Source of the DNA: Oscillibacter faecalis_A
Lineage (GTDB): Bacteria > Bacillota > Clostridia > Oscillospirales > Oscillospiraceae
DNA: 64,000 bases
Direction: 5' to 3'
Assembly (NCBI RefSeq): GCF_029218125.1
Contig: NZ_JARFXX010000001.1
Coordinates: 124,001-188,000 of the forward strand
Shown: positions 37,627-45,990 of the stretch, one piece after another
How positions within the stretch are numbered: the first letter of the stretch is position 1
How the letters are laid out: each line of letters begins with the position of its first letter
Notes under the pieces: generated by a model
Database searches by the model: none
What the model saw: the letters and a program-made list of their open reading frames with translations, nothing else
What the model was told of the DNA's origin: nothing
Program-made: the position numbers and the translations under genes

Positions 37627-38418
37627 ATGAAAATCGCATTGGCACAAATGAGCATGACCGCCGATATTGCGGAGAACCTGAAAAAAAGCCTTGCGTACTG
37701 CGATGAGGCGGCAGGCTGCGACCTGCTGTTCTTCCCGGAAATCCAGCTCTCGCCGTTTTTCCCGCAGTATGAAAAGAAAAATGTGGACGCCTACGCCATG
37801 GGCGAGGACGCGGAGGCTCTCCGCCTGCTGGCGCAGAAGGCCGGTGAGCATCATTACTATCTTTCCCCCAACGTCTATCTGGAACGGAACGGCCATCGGT
37901 ACGATGCTTCGCTCTGGATCGGGCCGGACGGTCAGGTGCAGGACATTGCCAAAATGGTGCACATCGCGCAGGCAAAGCAGTTTTACGAGCAGGATTACTA
38001 CACGCCCTCTGAAGATGGCTTCAAGGTGTTCGACACCCCCTTCGGCAAAATCGGCATCGTGATCTGCTATGACCGCCACCTGCCGGAGAGCATTCGTACC
38101 TGTGTCCTGATGGGTGCGGAGCTGGTCATCGTTCCCACAGCCAACACCAAAGCGGAGCCGCTGGAGATGTTTGAGTGGGAAATGCGGGTGCAGGCCATGC
38201 AGAATCAGGTGTTCATCGCCATGTGCAACCGGGTGGGCACCGAGGGCGATATGGACTTTGCCGGCGAATCGCTGGTAATTCATCCCAGCGGCGCCGTGCT
38301 GAAAAAGGTGGACGATACCGAGCAGTTACTCACCTGCGATATTGATTTGGCCGAGGCCAGCTCACTGCGGAAAAAGATTCCGTATCTTGCCACCCGCCGT
38401 CCGGAATGCTATCTTTAA
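37627..38418 (+). CDS. Carbon-nitrogen hydrolase (nitrilase superfamily)
   Basis: 263 residues with the Glu-Lys-Cys triad visible: LLFFPEIQLSPF, IAKMVHIAQAKQFYEQ, and IVICYDRHLPESIR. Closest in form to N-carbamoylputrescine amidase or the Nit1/omega-amidase-like group, but the substrate cannot be fixed. Cytosolic. Starts 60 bp after birA and follows AAAGGAACGCC, so it may be in the birA transcript. A strong hairpin follows. Confidence 0.87.
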   Translation: MKIALAQMSMTADIAENLKKSLAYCDEAAGCDLLFFPEIQLSPFFPQYEKKNVDAYAMGEDAEALRLLAQKAGEHHYYLSPNVYLERNGHRYDASLWIGPDGQVQDIAKMVHIAQAKQFYEQDYYTPSEDGFKVFDTPFGKIGIVICYDRHLPESIRTCVLMGAELVIVPTANTKAEPLEMFEWEMRVQAMQNQVFIAMCNRVGTEGDMDFAGESLVIHPSGAVLKKVDDTEQLLTCDIDLAEASSLRKKIPYLATRRPECYL

Positions 38419-38472
38419 ATCGTGTTTTCATCCGTCAAAGGGCTGTCGCAGTCTGACAGTAAGAAAAAATAC

Positions 38473-38510
38473 GTGCGGGGGACCCACATTGGGTCCCCCG
38501 CACAGCTTTT
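38473..38510 (+). terminator. Terminator after the nitrilase gene
   Basis: GTGCGGGGGACCCA / TGGGTCCCCCGCAC stem followed by AGCTTTTG. Confidence 0.8.
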
Positions 38511-38548
38511 GAACAAACGCTTTTCATGGATTGAAAAAGCCTTTCGGC

Positions 38549-38585
38549 AAAAAGAACGTGTGGGCCGCATCACGGCCCACACGTT
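38549..38585 (-). terminator. Pyruvate kinase terminator
   Basis: AACGTGTGGGCCG / CGGCCCACACGTT stem; read leftward it is followed by CTTTTTG. 25 bp after the pyk stop. Confidence 0.85.
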
Positions 38586-38609
38586 GCGCTCTTTCCTGTT
38601 TTGATTTCA

Positions 38610-40352
38610 TCAGGGCATGGTGCTGACAAGCCCCCGGGCGCAGTCCACGCAGACGGTGACCCCGTCCTGAAGCCGCCGGGTCGCGCCGGAGGCGCCGATG
38701 ATGACCGGCTTGTTCAGCGTCAGCCCCACAGTGGCGGTGTGGCAGTCCGCACTGGCCTCCTCGGTGATAACGGCGGCGGCCTGCCGGATATAGGGCAGCA
38801 GCTCATTGGTGGTATAGGGCACCACCAGCACATCGCCGGGGCGCAACTTTTCCGCTACCTCCTCAATACGGCGGCAGACGCACAGCGGGCCGGAGGCCTT
38901 GCTGTCCCCCACGCCCACGGCGTTCACCAGCGCGCCGCCCACCTGCTGCACGCGGATCATATTCGTAGTGCCGGAAATGCCCACCGGTACGCCGGCGGTA
39001 ACTACCACCAGATCTCCCTGCCGGACAAGGCCCGCCGCCTCGGCGGATTCCACCGCGTGGCTCACCAGTTCGTCCGTGCTGTTGACATAGGGCATCATAA
39101 TGGGCTCCACGCCCCAGTAGAGGGCCATCTGCCGCTGAACCTGCCGACTCAGAAGGCAGGCAATAATGGGCGTGCCGGGATGGAAGCGGCTCACCAGCCG
39201 TGCGGTGGTGCCGCTCTGGCTGACGGTGATGATGGCGTCCGCACCGATCTCCTGCGCGGTGGTGCAGGCGGCGTGGGCCGTAGCGGCCGCCACGGAAAGG
39301 CGGCCCCGGCCGCTGGACTGCATGGCCATGCGCTTTGCGTGGTTGATGTCCGCCTCCGTCCGCAGAGCGATGGCGTTCATGGTCTTCACGGTCTCCACCG
39401 GATATTTGCCCGCCGCCGTTTCGCCGGAGAGCATAATGGCGGAGGTCCCGTCATAAATGGCGTTGGCCACATCGGTGATCTCCGCCCGGGTAGGCCGGGG
39501 ATTTTCCATCATGGAGTCCAGCATCTGCGTGGCGGTGATGACCGGCTTGCCGCAGGCGACGCACTGGGCGATCATGTTCTTTTGAATCACGGGAATCTCT
39601 GTAAAGTCGATCTCCACGCCCATATCGCCCCGGGCTACCATGATTCCGTCCGCCGCGTCCAGAATTTCGGCAAGGTTGGAAACACCCTCCTGATTTTCGA
39701 TTTTAGCGATAATGCGAATGGAGGAACCTACGGAATCCAACAGGGCTCGCAGCTCCCGGATATCCGCCGCGGAGCGGACAAAGCTGGCGGCCACAAAATC
39801 AAAGCCCTGTTCCGCGCCGAAGAGAATATCCTCCCGGTCCTGCTGGCTCATGTAGGGCATATTCAGCCGCACACTGGGGACGTTGACACCCTTGTGGTTT
39901 TTCATGTCCCCGTCATTTTCCACCCGACAGCGGATGTCCATGTCTGTGGTCTCCAGCACCGTCAGGCGGACGAGGCCGTCATCCAGCAAAATCGTATCGC
40001 CGTGCTTGACATCCTCCGGCAGCTCGGAATAGCTGATGGCACAGCGGGTCTCATCGCCTAAAATATTGGCGGTGGTCAGCGTAAACTCCTGTCCCGCAGT
40101 TAAGCGAACCTTTCCGTCCTTGAAATCCCGCAGCCGGACCTCCGGCCCCTTGGTATCCAGCATGGCGGCCACCGGGCGGTCCAGCTCCTCCCGCAGTGCC
40201 TTCAGCTTTTCCAGCCGGGCCAGATGCTCCGGGTGCGTCCCGTGGGAAAAGTTGAAGCGGGCTACGTTCATCCCCGCCAGAATCATCCCCCGCAGGACCT
40301 CCTCACGGTCCGTGGACGGTCCCAATGTACATACGATCTTTGTCTTTCTCAT
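38610..40352 (-). CDS. pyk: Pyruvate kinase with C-terminal PEP-utiliser domain
   Basis: 580 residues. Barrel and B domain (KTKIVCTLGPSTD at the start, MLDTKGPEVR, KIENQEGVSNL, MVARGDMGVEI, TATQMLDSMMENPRPTRAE), the pyruvate kinase C domain, and an extra domain from about 480 (LRPGDVLVVPYTTNELLPYI...) homologous to the phosphohistidine domain of PEP-using enzymes, as in Bacillus and Geobacillus. Converts PEP and ADP to pyruvate and ATP. Start follows AAGGAGAGCGCGGAA. A weak LacI-like palindrome (40464-40474) lies upstream. Confidence 0.96.
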   Translation of the reverse strand: MRKTKIVCTLGPSTDREEVLRGMILAGMNVARFNFSHGTHPEHLARLEKLKALREELDRPVAAMLDTKGPEVRLRDFKDGKVRLTAGQEFTLTTANILGDETRCAISYSELPEDVKHGDTILLDDGLVRLTVLETTDMDIRCRVENDGDMKNHKGVNVPSVRLNMPYMSQQDREDILFGAEQGFDFVAASFVRSAADIRELRALLDSVGSSIRIIAKIENQEGVSNLAEILDAADGIMVARGDMGVEIDFTEIPVIQKNMIAQCVACGKPVITATQMLDSMMENPRPTRAEITDVANAIYDGTSAIMLSGETAAGKYPVETVKTMNAIALRTEADINHAKRMAMQSSGRGRLSVAAATAHAACTTAQEIGADAIITVSQSGTTARLVSRFHPGTPIIACLLSRQVQRQMALYWGVEPIMMPYVNSTDELVSHAVESAEAAGLVRQGDLVVVTAGVPVGISGTTNMIRVQQVGGALVNAVGVGDSKASGPLCVCRRIEEVAEKLRPGDVLVVPYTTNELLPYIRQAAAVITEEASADCHTATVGLTLNKPVIIGASGATRRLQDGVTVCVDCARGLVSTMP

Positions 40353-40523
40353 TTCCGCGCTCTCCTTCCAACGCTCCGCTTTGAGCGTTCGCACTTTCCT
40401 GTATCATTCATTTTCCGTTTTTTATTTTAGCACAGCCCTCCGTGTGTAAAAAGACGCAGAATCGTAAAATTTACCGCCCGATTTTTGCCTTTTTGCAGAA
40501 AAATCTTGGAAATTTGCACAGCA

Positions 40524-40534
40524 CCCCCCCCCCC
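40524..40534 (+). repeat. C11 homopolymer upstream of the thrH promoter
   Basis: Run of 11 cytosines ending 7 bp before the proposed -35 of thrH. Such runs vary in length by slippage and could tune the promoter; it could also be a sequencing length error. Confidence 0.6.
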
Positions 40535-40541
40535 GCAGCAC

Positions 40542-40570
40542 TTGCCCCGGCGGTCCCCGCGTGCTATAAT
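40542..40570 (+). promoter_or_regulatory. thrH promoter
   Basis: TTGCCC (40542-40547), 17-bp spacer, TATAAT (40565-40570). Good -10, weak -35. Confidence 0.6.
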
Positions 40571-40601
40571 TCCGGCAAGCAAGCAACAGGAGGAACCATG
40601 T

Positions 40602-41201
40602 ATGAATATCGTCTGTCTGGACTTAGAGGGTGTGCTGGTGCCGGAGATCTGGATCGCCTTTGCCGAGGCCAGCGGCATCCCGGCTCTGCGCCGCACCACC
40701 CGGGACGAGCCGGATTATGATAAGCTGATGCACTGGCGGCTGGAGATTTTGAAGGAGCACGGCCTCGGCCTGAAGGAAATTCAATCCGTCATCGGTCAAA
40801 TTGATCCCCTGCCTGGGGCGAAAGCGTTTTTAGACGCGCTGCGGGAGCGGACGCAGGTCCTGATTCTCAGCGACACCTTTGAGGAATTTGCCAAGCCCCT
40901 CATGCGGAAGCTATGCTGGCCCACCATTCTCTGTAATTCACTGGAGGTCTCGCCGGAGGACACCATTACCGGCTTCCGGATGCGCTGTGAGCAATCCAAA
41001 CTCACCACCGTCAAGGCCCTGCAGTCCATCGGCTATGATACCATTGCCAGCGGGGACAGCTATAATGACCTTGGCATGATTCGCGCCGGTAAGGCGGGCT
41101 TTCTGTTCCGCAGCACGGAGCAGATCAAGGCAGATAGCCCGGACATTCCCGCATACGAAACCTATGAGGAGCTGCTAACCGCCATCACGGCGGCGCTGTG
41201 A
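40602..41201 (+). CDS. thrH: ThrH-type phosphoserine phosphatase / homoserine phosphotransferase
   Basis: 199-residue HAD-superfamily enzyme. The opening CLDLEGVLVPEIWIAFAEASGI is highly characteristic of ThrH; DLEG replaces the usual DxDG. Motif II LILSDTF, motif III Lys near residue 145 and motif IV ASGDSYNDLGM are present. It dephosphorylates phosphoserine and can transfer phosphate to homoserine, linking serine and threonine supply. Start at 40602 after CAGGAGGAACC. Interspersed element copy 3 follows the gene. Confidence 0.92.
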   Translation: MNIVCLDLEGVLVPEIWIAFAEASGIPALRRTTRDEPDYDKLMHWRLEILKEHGLGLKEIQSVIGQIDPLPGAKAFLDALRERTQVLILSDTFEEFAKPLMRKLCWPTILCNSLEVSPEDTITGFRMRCEQSKLTTVKALQSIGYDTIASGDSYNDLGMIRAGKAGFLFRSTEQIKADSPDIPAYETYEELLTAITAAL

Positions 41202-41235
41202 GCGCGGCGGACATCGTTTCAACAACATTGATTAA

Positions 41236-41457
41236 AGGCGGGAGCTGTATCTACAGCTCCTGCCTCAGCGTGTCGAAAAAGTCTTTTCTCCCCGCTGAAC
41301 AAGTTTTCAGAACTTCATAAAAGTTCTGAAAACTAAGGATTTCAATGGCTCAGGACACCCTTCTTGGGTTTCCCGCGCACACCCTTCCTTACCGTTGTGA
41401 AGGATTTACCACTTTATCGACAGTCTCAGGCGGGAGCTGTATCTACAGCTCCCGCCT
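41236..41457 (-). repeat. Interspersed element, copy 3, with duplicated hairpin ends
   Basis: Third family copy, in reverse orientation to copies 1 and 2. The core (41266-41427) lies between 30-bp hairpins at 41236-41265 and 41428-41457 (AGGCGGGAGCTGTA / TACAGCTCCCGCCT; one base differs between the two). It sits between thrH and the converging small membrane protein gene. The core is nearly identical to copy 2, e.g. GAAATCCTTAGTTTTCAGAA on the minus strand. Confidence 0.9.
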
Positions 41458-41461
41458 TTGC

Positions 41462-41644
41462 TCAGCGCAGATCAGATACGATGTTGTCCACGGCATGATC
41501 CACCGCGACACCCAGCTTGTGGATGCTTTTCCCCACCTGTGTTTTCATGGGGTCCCGTCCGTAGGGCGACATCATACCCATCGCGGCGCCGGCCAGCAGA
41601 CCGGCGCTCATGCCGACCCAAAATCCGGCACAGCCTTTCATCAT
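41462..41644 (-). CDS. Small glycine-zipper membrane protein (hypothetical)
   Basis: 60 residues. One hydrophobic, glycine-rich segment (residues 4-26, FWVGMSAGLLAGAAMGMM) followed by a soluble helix (KSIHKLGVAVDHAVDNIVSD). Resembles YtxH-like small proteins in outline only. A good AAGGAGTGACGT site before ATGATG supports translation. It ends 4 bp before element copy 3 and lies downstream of mnmA. Function unknown. Confidence 0.65.
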   Translation of the reverse strand: MMKGCAGFWVGMSAGLLAGAAMGMMSPYGRDPMKTQVGKSIHKLGVAVDHAVDNIVSDLR

Positions 41645-41707
41645 ACGTCACTCCTTTTTCGGTCTGAGGATAGTATGCCCGGAGTGTCCGCAAACATGAA
41701 AGAAAAA

Positions 41708-42766
41708 TCATTCCAAAATCACGCCGCTGCCCACAACGTCCTCCCCGTCATAGAGAACGGCGAACTGCCCCGGTGTCACCGCCCGCTGCGGCTCCCGGAA
41801 GCGCAGACGGAACCGCCCGCCAAGCAGCGGCTCCGCCGTGGCCTCCGCCTCCCGCTGGCTGTACCGGGTCTTTACGCTGACCGTCACCGGCGCGGTCAAC
41901 TCCGCAAGGGCGATGCCGTTCCACTCCCCGGCGGTCAGCTCCGTTGTAAACAGCGCCCCGCTGGGGCCTACGTAAATGGCGTGGGTCGCCGAATCCTTTT
42001 TTGTGACATACAGCGGCGGCTCAATGGCAAGGCCCAGTCCCTTATGCTGCCCCTTTGTATAGCGGACAAAGCCCTTATGCTGCCCCAGCACGCGGCCCGC
42101 CTCATCTAAAAACGGTCCGGTGGGGGACGCCTCCCCCACGCAGCGGTCAATGAATCCGGCATAATCTCCGTCCGGGATAAAGCAGATATCCTGACTGTCC
42201 CGCTTATGGGCACTGACAAGGCCGTGCGCCGCCGCCAAGCGGCGCACCTCCGGCTTTGTCAGCGTTCCCAAGGGGAAAAGTGTCCGGGAAAGCTGCTCCT
42301 GTGTCAGCCGGCAGAGAAAGTAGCTCTGGTCCTTGGCCCGGTCGGCCCCCCGCCGCAGCACGTACCGGCCGGTAGCACGGTCCCGTCCGATCTTAGCATA
42401 ATGCCCGGTGGCAAGGCAGTCCGCGCCCATGGCACGAGCCGTATCCCACATGGCACCGAACTTGATGCGGCGATTGCAGACCACACAGGGATTCGGCGTC
42501 TGGCCCTCCTGATACGTGCGAATGAAATACGAAATGACCGCCTCCCGAAATTGCCCGGAAAGGTCGGCGTCATGAAACGGAATCCCTAACTGCGCCGCCG
42601 CTGCGGCAGCCGCCGCGCCGTCCTCCACCGGGTGCTCTGTGGACAACGGAAGCCCCCGCAGTAGCGATAGGTGCAGCCCGTGTACCGTATAGCCCTGCTC
42701 CCGCAGCAAAACCGCGGCAGTCGAGCTGTCCACGCCGCCGCTCATTCCCAAAAAAACCTTTGTCAT
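41708..42766 (-). CDS. mnmA: tRNA-specific 2-thiouridylase
   Basis: 352 residues. PP-loop FLGMSGGVDSSTAAV, the first catalytic Cys in PNPCVVCNRRIKFG and the second in DSQDICFIPDGDY, and C-terminal barrel domains. Thiolates U34 of Lys, Glu and Gln tRNAs using sulfur from a cysteine desulfurase relay. Leftward, downstream of the kinase-like gene with a terminator between. Confidence 0.96.
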   Translation of the reverse strand: MTKVFLGMSGGVDSSTAAVLLREQGYTVHGLHLSLLRGLPLSTEHPVEDGAAAAAAAAQLGIPFHDADLSGQFREAVISYFIRTYQEGQTPNPCVVCNRRIKFGAMWDTARAMGADCLATGHYAKIGRDRATGRYVLRRGADRAKDQSYFLCRLTQEQLSRTLFPLGTLTKPEVRRLAAAHGLVSAHKRDSQDICFIPDGDYAGFIDRCVGEASPTGPFLDEAGRVLGQHKGFVRYTKGQHKGLGLAIEPPLYVTKKDSATHAIYVGPSGALFTTELTAGEWNGIALAELTAPVTVSVKTRYSQREAEATAEPLLGGRFRLRFREPQRAVTPGQFAVLYDGEDVVGSGVILE

Positions 42767-42793
42767 ACGCTTTCCTCTTTATGGTTATGGATG

Positions 42794-42819
42794 AAAAAGG
42801 AAGCGGTCGCGCCGCTTCC
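42794..42819 (-). terminator. Terminator of the kinase-like gene
   Basis: GGAAGCGG / CCGCTTCC stem followed leftward by TTTTTC. Confidence 0.75.
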
Positions 42820-42828
42820 CGATCAAGC

Positions 42829-43638
42829 TCAATCCAGATTGCGAACCGTATAGGCGGCCGCCGGCAGCGCGTCCGCCAGTCCCAGCAGTGTACGGTTAAA
42901 TCCACTGTTGTATGCCGTGGGGACATCGGAGACCCGATTGCCGGAAATACGCTCCGGCAGGGACAGCGTAAACCGGCTCCCCTTTCCGGGGACGGACTCT
43001 GCCAGCAACCCGCCGCCGTGCTTTTGCGCGATGCTCCGGCACAGCAGCAGTCCCAGTCCCAGACCGTGCCCCGGTCCGGCAGGCGCGGCGGGACGGAGGC
43101 AGCGGTCAAACAAATGCCCCATCTGCTCCGATGGGATACCGCAGCCGGTGTCCGCCACAGAGAGCAGTAACTGCTTCCCGCTCCTTTTCAGCTCCACCGT
43201 CACCGTTCCATTTTTCGGCGTATACTTCAGCGCGTTGGATAAAAGCTGATAGAGCGCCTGTTCCAAAGCGGCGGCATCTGCGGCGCAGATGCACCGCTCC
43301 ATGGCGCAGACAAAGCGCAGCCGAATCCCCAGCATCTCCGCCAAATCGCCGGACGCCTCGCACACCGCGCTCACTAACTGCACGATGTCCGTGTCCCGCA
43401 GGGACAGGGTGCTCTTTTCCGAAAGATATTCCGTTGCAGATATACCGTTCACCATCCGCAGCAAACGGTAAAAGCTCTGCTCCAGTACGGCGGCCTTGGA
43501 ATCCAGCACAGCGTCCTGCTCCCGGCGCTCCGCCGGAATGGCCTGTGCCGCCGCCAGATACAGATTGCTCAGCAGGCCGCGCATCTGCCCGGCAATGCCC
43601 GGCAGCAGCGCCGCCAGATCGGTGGGCTGTTCCTCCAT
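42829..43638 (-). CDS. Histidine-kinase-like ATPase lacking the H-box histidine
   Basis: 269 residues, no membrane helix. The first helix reads IAGQMRGLLSNLYLA where kinases have SHELRTPLNxI, so Gly replaces the phospho-acceptor His and Gln the Glu. The ATP-binding domain is intact: LLSNALKYTPKNGTV (N-box), DTGCGIPSEQM (G1), HGLGLGLLLCRSIAQKHGG (G2). It could bind ATP and act on another kinase, or use another acceptor. No response regulator is adjacent. A C-terminal 45-residue tail is unlike kinases. Start follows AAAGGGGACGAGG. Confidence 0.78.
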   Translation of the reverse strand: MEEQPTDLAALLPGIAGQMRGLLSNLYLAAAQAIPAERREQDAVLDSKAAVLEQSFYRLLRMVNGISATEYLSEKSTLSLRDTDIVQLVSAVCEASGDLAEMLGIRLRFVCAMERCICAADAAALEQALYQLLSNALKYTPKNGTVTVELKRSGKQLLLSVADTGCGIPSEQMGHLFDRCLRPAAPAGPGHGLGLGLLLCRSIAQKHGGGLLAESVPGKGSRFTLSLPERISGNRVSDVPTAYNSGFNRTLLGLADALPAAAYTVRNLD

Positions 43639-43990
43639 AGCCTCGTCCCCTTTCCAAAGCAGTTCGCTTTTATTTTCAGTAGCATAAGCGTTCTAAGCGA
43701 AATTACCCATGGTAAACTTTAGCTTACGGTCAGCATAACAAATCCCATCGAAAAAAGCAAGGTTTTGTAAAAAAATTACAAATCTATAGGCTCTGCGGTG
43801 CAAAGCATATAACACCGCGTTTCCTGATTCTGCATTTCCCTGTCCACAGGCGTAAACGATATGCTATGCAAAGGGGCCAAGGAGTCTGCGAAAATTTCAA
43901 CGTAATTTTACGAATTTCCCATTTCACCTTGCGGAAAATCAGGCTATAATGGATTCACATAATATGGCCCAACGGGCAGGAGGAACGATT
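43639..43990 (+). promoter_or_regulatory. Intergenic region with the promoter of the second GAPDH gene
   Basis: 350-bp AT-richer stretch with no gene. A TATAAT at 43945-43950 is the likely -10 for the rightward GAPDH gene (weak TTCACC at -35). CGTAAACGAT at 43851-43860 equals one half of the LacI-type operator at 18602-18621. AGCATAT (43804-43810) and ATATGCT (43859-43865) form a wide inverted repeat. Confidence 0.5.
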
Positions 43991-45016
43991 ATGGCGATCA
44001 AAGTAGGCATCAACGGCTTCGGCCGCATCGGCCGTGTGGCGCTGCGTATCATGGTGGAGCGGGGCAGCAGCACCTATCAGATCTGCGGCATCAATCTGCG
44101 GCACGCGGACTTGGATTACATGGTCTATCAGGTGAAATATGATTCCGTGTTCCGCACGTTCCGGGACAGCGTGGAGCATGATGACCGCCACCTCATCATC
44201 AACGGCAAGAAAATCAGGGTCTACAGCGAGGATGACGCCTCCCGGATTCCGTGGGATGACTGCGGCGCGGAGTATATCATCGAATCCACCGGCGTGTTCA
44301 ACACCGTGGAAAAGGCCAGCGCCCATCTGCAAAACGGCGCGAAAAAGGTCATCATCTCAGCCCCTTCCAAGGATGACATCATGCCCACCTTCGTCATGGG
44401 CGTCAACCACAAGAACTATACGCCGGATATGGATGTGGTCTCCAACGCCTCCTGCACCACCAACTGTCTGGCCCCCATGACCAAGGTCATCAACGATACC
44501 TTCGGCATCAAGCAGGCTTTGATGAGCACTATCCACTCCGCAACGGCCAAGCAGAAGGCTGTGGACGCCCGCGCGGGCCGGGACTGGCGAACAGGCCGCA
44601 GCGTGCTGGGCAACATCATCCCCTCCACCACCGGTGCCGCCAAGGCTGTCGGTCAGGTCATCCCGGAGCTGAAGGGCCGCATGACCGGCATGAGCTTCCG
44701 GGTCCCCACCAATGACGTTTCCGTGGTGGACCTCACCGCCCGCCTCATCCACCCCGCCAGTTACCACGATGTGTGCGTGGCCATGCGGAATGCCTCTAAA
44801 AACAGCATGAAGGGCATCATCACCTGCACCACGGATCAGGTAGTCTCCTCCGACCTCACCGGCTTTTCCGAGACCTGCATCTTCGATGAGACCGCCGGTA
44901 TCATGCTGGACAACGATTTTGTCAAGCTCATCGCGTGGTACGATAACGAATGGGGCTACACCAGCAAGCTGCTGGACCTCATGGCCCACATGTACCATGT
45001 AGACCATCAGGAATAA
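43991..45016 (+). CDS. Second glyceraldehyde-3-phosphate dehydrogenase (GapB-like)
   Basis: 341-residue GAPDH with catalytic Cys155 in SNASCTTNC. At the coenzyme position, GINLRHAD replaces the GIND of NAD-type enzymes: Asp is Leu36, followed by Arg, which favours NADP(H) as in GapB-type enzymes. It may run in the gluconeogenic direction or make NADPH. About half identical by eye to the enzyme at 17543. Start at 43991 after AGGAGGAACGATT; the ATG at 43949 overlaps the -10. Confidence 0.93.
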   Translation: MAIKVGINGFGRIGRVALRIMVERGSSTYQICGINLRHADLDYMVYQVKYDSVFRTFRDSVEHDDRHLIINGKKIRVYSEDDASRIPWDDCGAEYIIESTGVFNTVEKASAHLQNGAKKVIISAPSKDDIMPTFVMGVNHKNYTPDMDVVSNASCTTNCLAPMTKVINDTFGIKQALMSTIHSATAKQKAVDARAGRDWRTGRSVLGNIIPSTTGAAKAVGQVIPELKGRMTGMSFRVPTNDVSVVDLTARLIHPASYHDVCVAMRNASKNSMKGIITCTTDQVVSSDLTGFSETCIFDETAGIMLDNDFVKLIAWYDNEWGYTSKLLDLMAHMYHVDHQE

Positions 45017-45029
45017 AGCATCCTATGAT

Positions 45030-45070
45030 AAATCCGGGGCTGAGGTGTACACCTCAGCCCCGGATTTTTT
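45030..45070 (+). terminator. Terminator of the second GAPDH gene
   Basis: Perfect palindrome AAATCCGGGGCTGAGGTGT / ACACCTCAGCCCCGGATTT, then TTT. Confidence 0.92.
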
Positions 45071-45108
45071 CATATCTTTTTTCGCTCCAAATGCTGTCTT
45101 GACACATG

Positions 45109-45135
45109 GAGCGGGGCGCTTTCGGCGCCCCGCTC
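45109..45135 (-). other. Stem-loop after hpf
   Basis: GAGCGGGGCGC / GCGCCCCGCTC hairpin 9 bp beyond the hpf stop, without a leftward T run. Confidence 0.5.
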
Positions 45136-45143
45136 ATCATTCC

Positions 45144-45689
45144 TTATTCTTCGTCATCCGTGACGATCAGGCCGTAGCCGCCCTTTTTGCGGTGGTACAC
45201 AATGGAAATGCTGTCATCATCGCTGTTGCGGAACACATAGAAGTCATGGTCCAGCAGATTCATCTGCAAAATGGCCTCCTCCGGACTCATGGGCTTTACG
45301 GAAAAGCGCTTCGTCCGCACGATGCGGAACTCCGCCTCCTCCGCCACGGAGAAATCGTCCGCCGGCTCAGCGGGCAGGCCCTCTGTCCGCAGCCGCTTGG
45401 AAAGGCGGGTCTTGTTCTTCAAAATCTGGCGCTCAATATAGCTCACGGCGGCATCAATAGCGCCCCGCATATCCCCGTCAGGCTCCGTGGTCTGCGCCCG
45501 CAGGATGGTAGACCCATCCCGGATGGTGATCTCCGCAGTGCACAGCTTGTCCTTTTCTACGTTAAAGGTCACGAAGGCAGAGGTATCCTCCCGATGAAAA
45601 TACTTTTCCAGCTTTTCCAGCCGCTTTTCGGCATAGGCCTTAATGGAATCGCTCAGGGGGATCTTCTTGCAGGTGTAGGTATACTTCAT
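45144..45689 (-). CDS. hpf: Ribosome hibernation promoting factor, long form
   Basis: 181 residues. N-terminal HPF/YfiA domain (YTCKKIPLSDSIKAYAEKRLEKLEKYF) and the C-terminal dimerisation domain of long HPFs (IVRTKRFSVKPMSPEEAILQMNLLDHDFYVFRN). Dimerises 70S ribosomes into inactive 100S in stationary phase. Start at 45689 follows AAAGGAGCGAGCCTT. An extended -10 (TGGTATAAT on the minus strand, 45739-45744 core) lies upstream. Confidence 0.95.
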   Translation of the reverse strand: MKYTYTCKKIPLSDSIKAYAEKRLEKLEKYFHREDTSAFVTFNVEKDKLCTAEITIRDGSTILRAQTTEPDGDMRGAIDAAVSYIERQILKNKTRLSKRLRTEGLPAEPADDFSVAEEAEFRIVRTKRFSVKPMSPEEAILQMNLLDHDFYVFRNSDDDSISIVYHRKKGGYGLIVTDDEE

Positions 45690-45990
45690 AAGGCTCGCTC
45701 CTTTCGTGAAAGAGGGGTATGGCCCTCTCTTTGTGGTAATTATACCATGCACCGTTTCGGATTTCCATAGCAATCTGTGTAAATTCACAAAAATTTCCAA
45801 ATTGGCAGGAGTCGACCTTCTTCATCAAGGTCTCATAACGGCAAAGCTGCCCGCCGCAGTCTTGGCGGCTCTCCAAATATTCCGCCTACCCGGGCCGCTT
45901 CAAAAGCAACGTCCCTCAATGCCCAAAAACAGGCGGCACACGGTTTCGTGTGCCGCCTGTCTATGCTCCGTTTCACTTCCGGCAACGGAC
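45690..45990. other. Intergenic region between hpf and the S1-domain gene
   Basis: 300 bp without a recognisable gene. It contains the hpf leader, with a small hairpin AAAGAGAGGG / CCCCTCTTT near 45709-45733 and an extended -10 TATAAT at 45739-45744 (minus strand), then about 160 bp with no signal I can name, then the terminator of the S1 gene. Confidence 0.6.
45925..45960 (-). terminator. Terminator of the yab cluster
   Basis: ACAGGCGGCACACG / CGTGTGCCGCCTGT with GTTT loop; followed leftward by TTTTTGGG. Ends the spoVB-to-S1 gene block. Confidence 0.88.
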
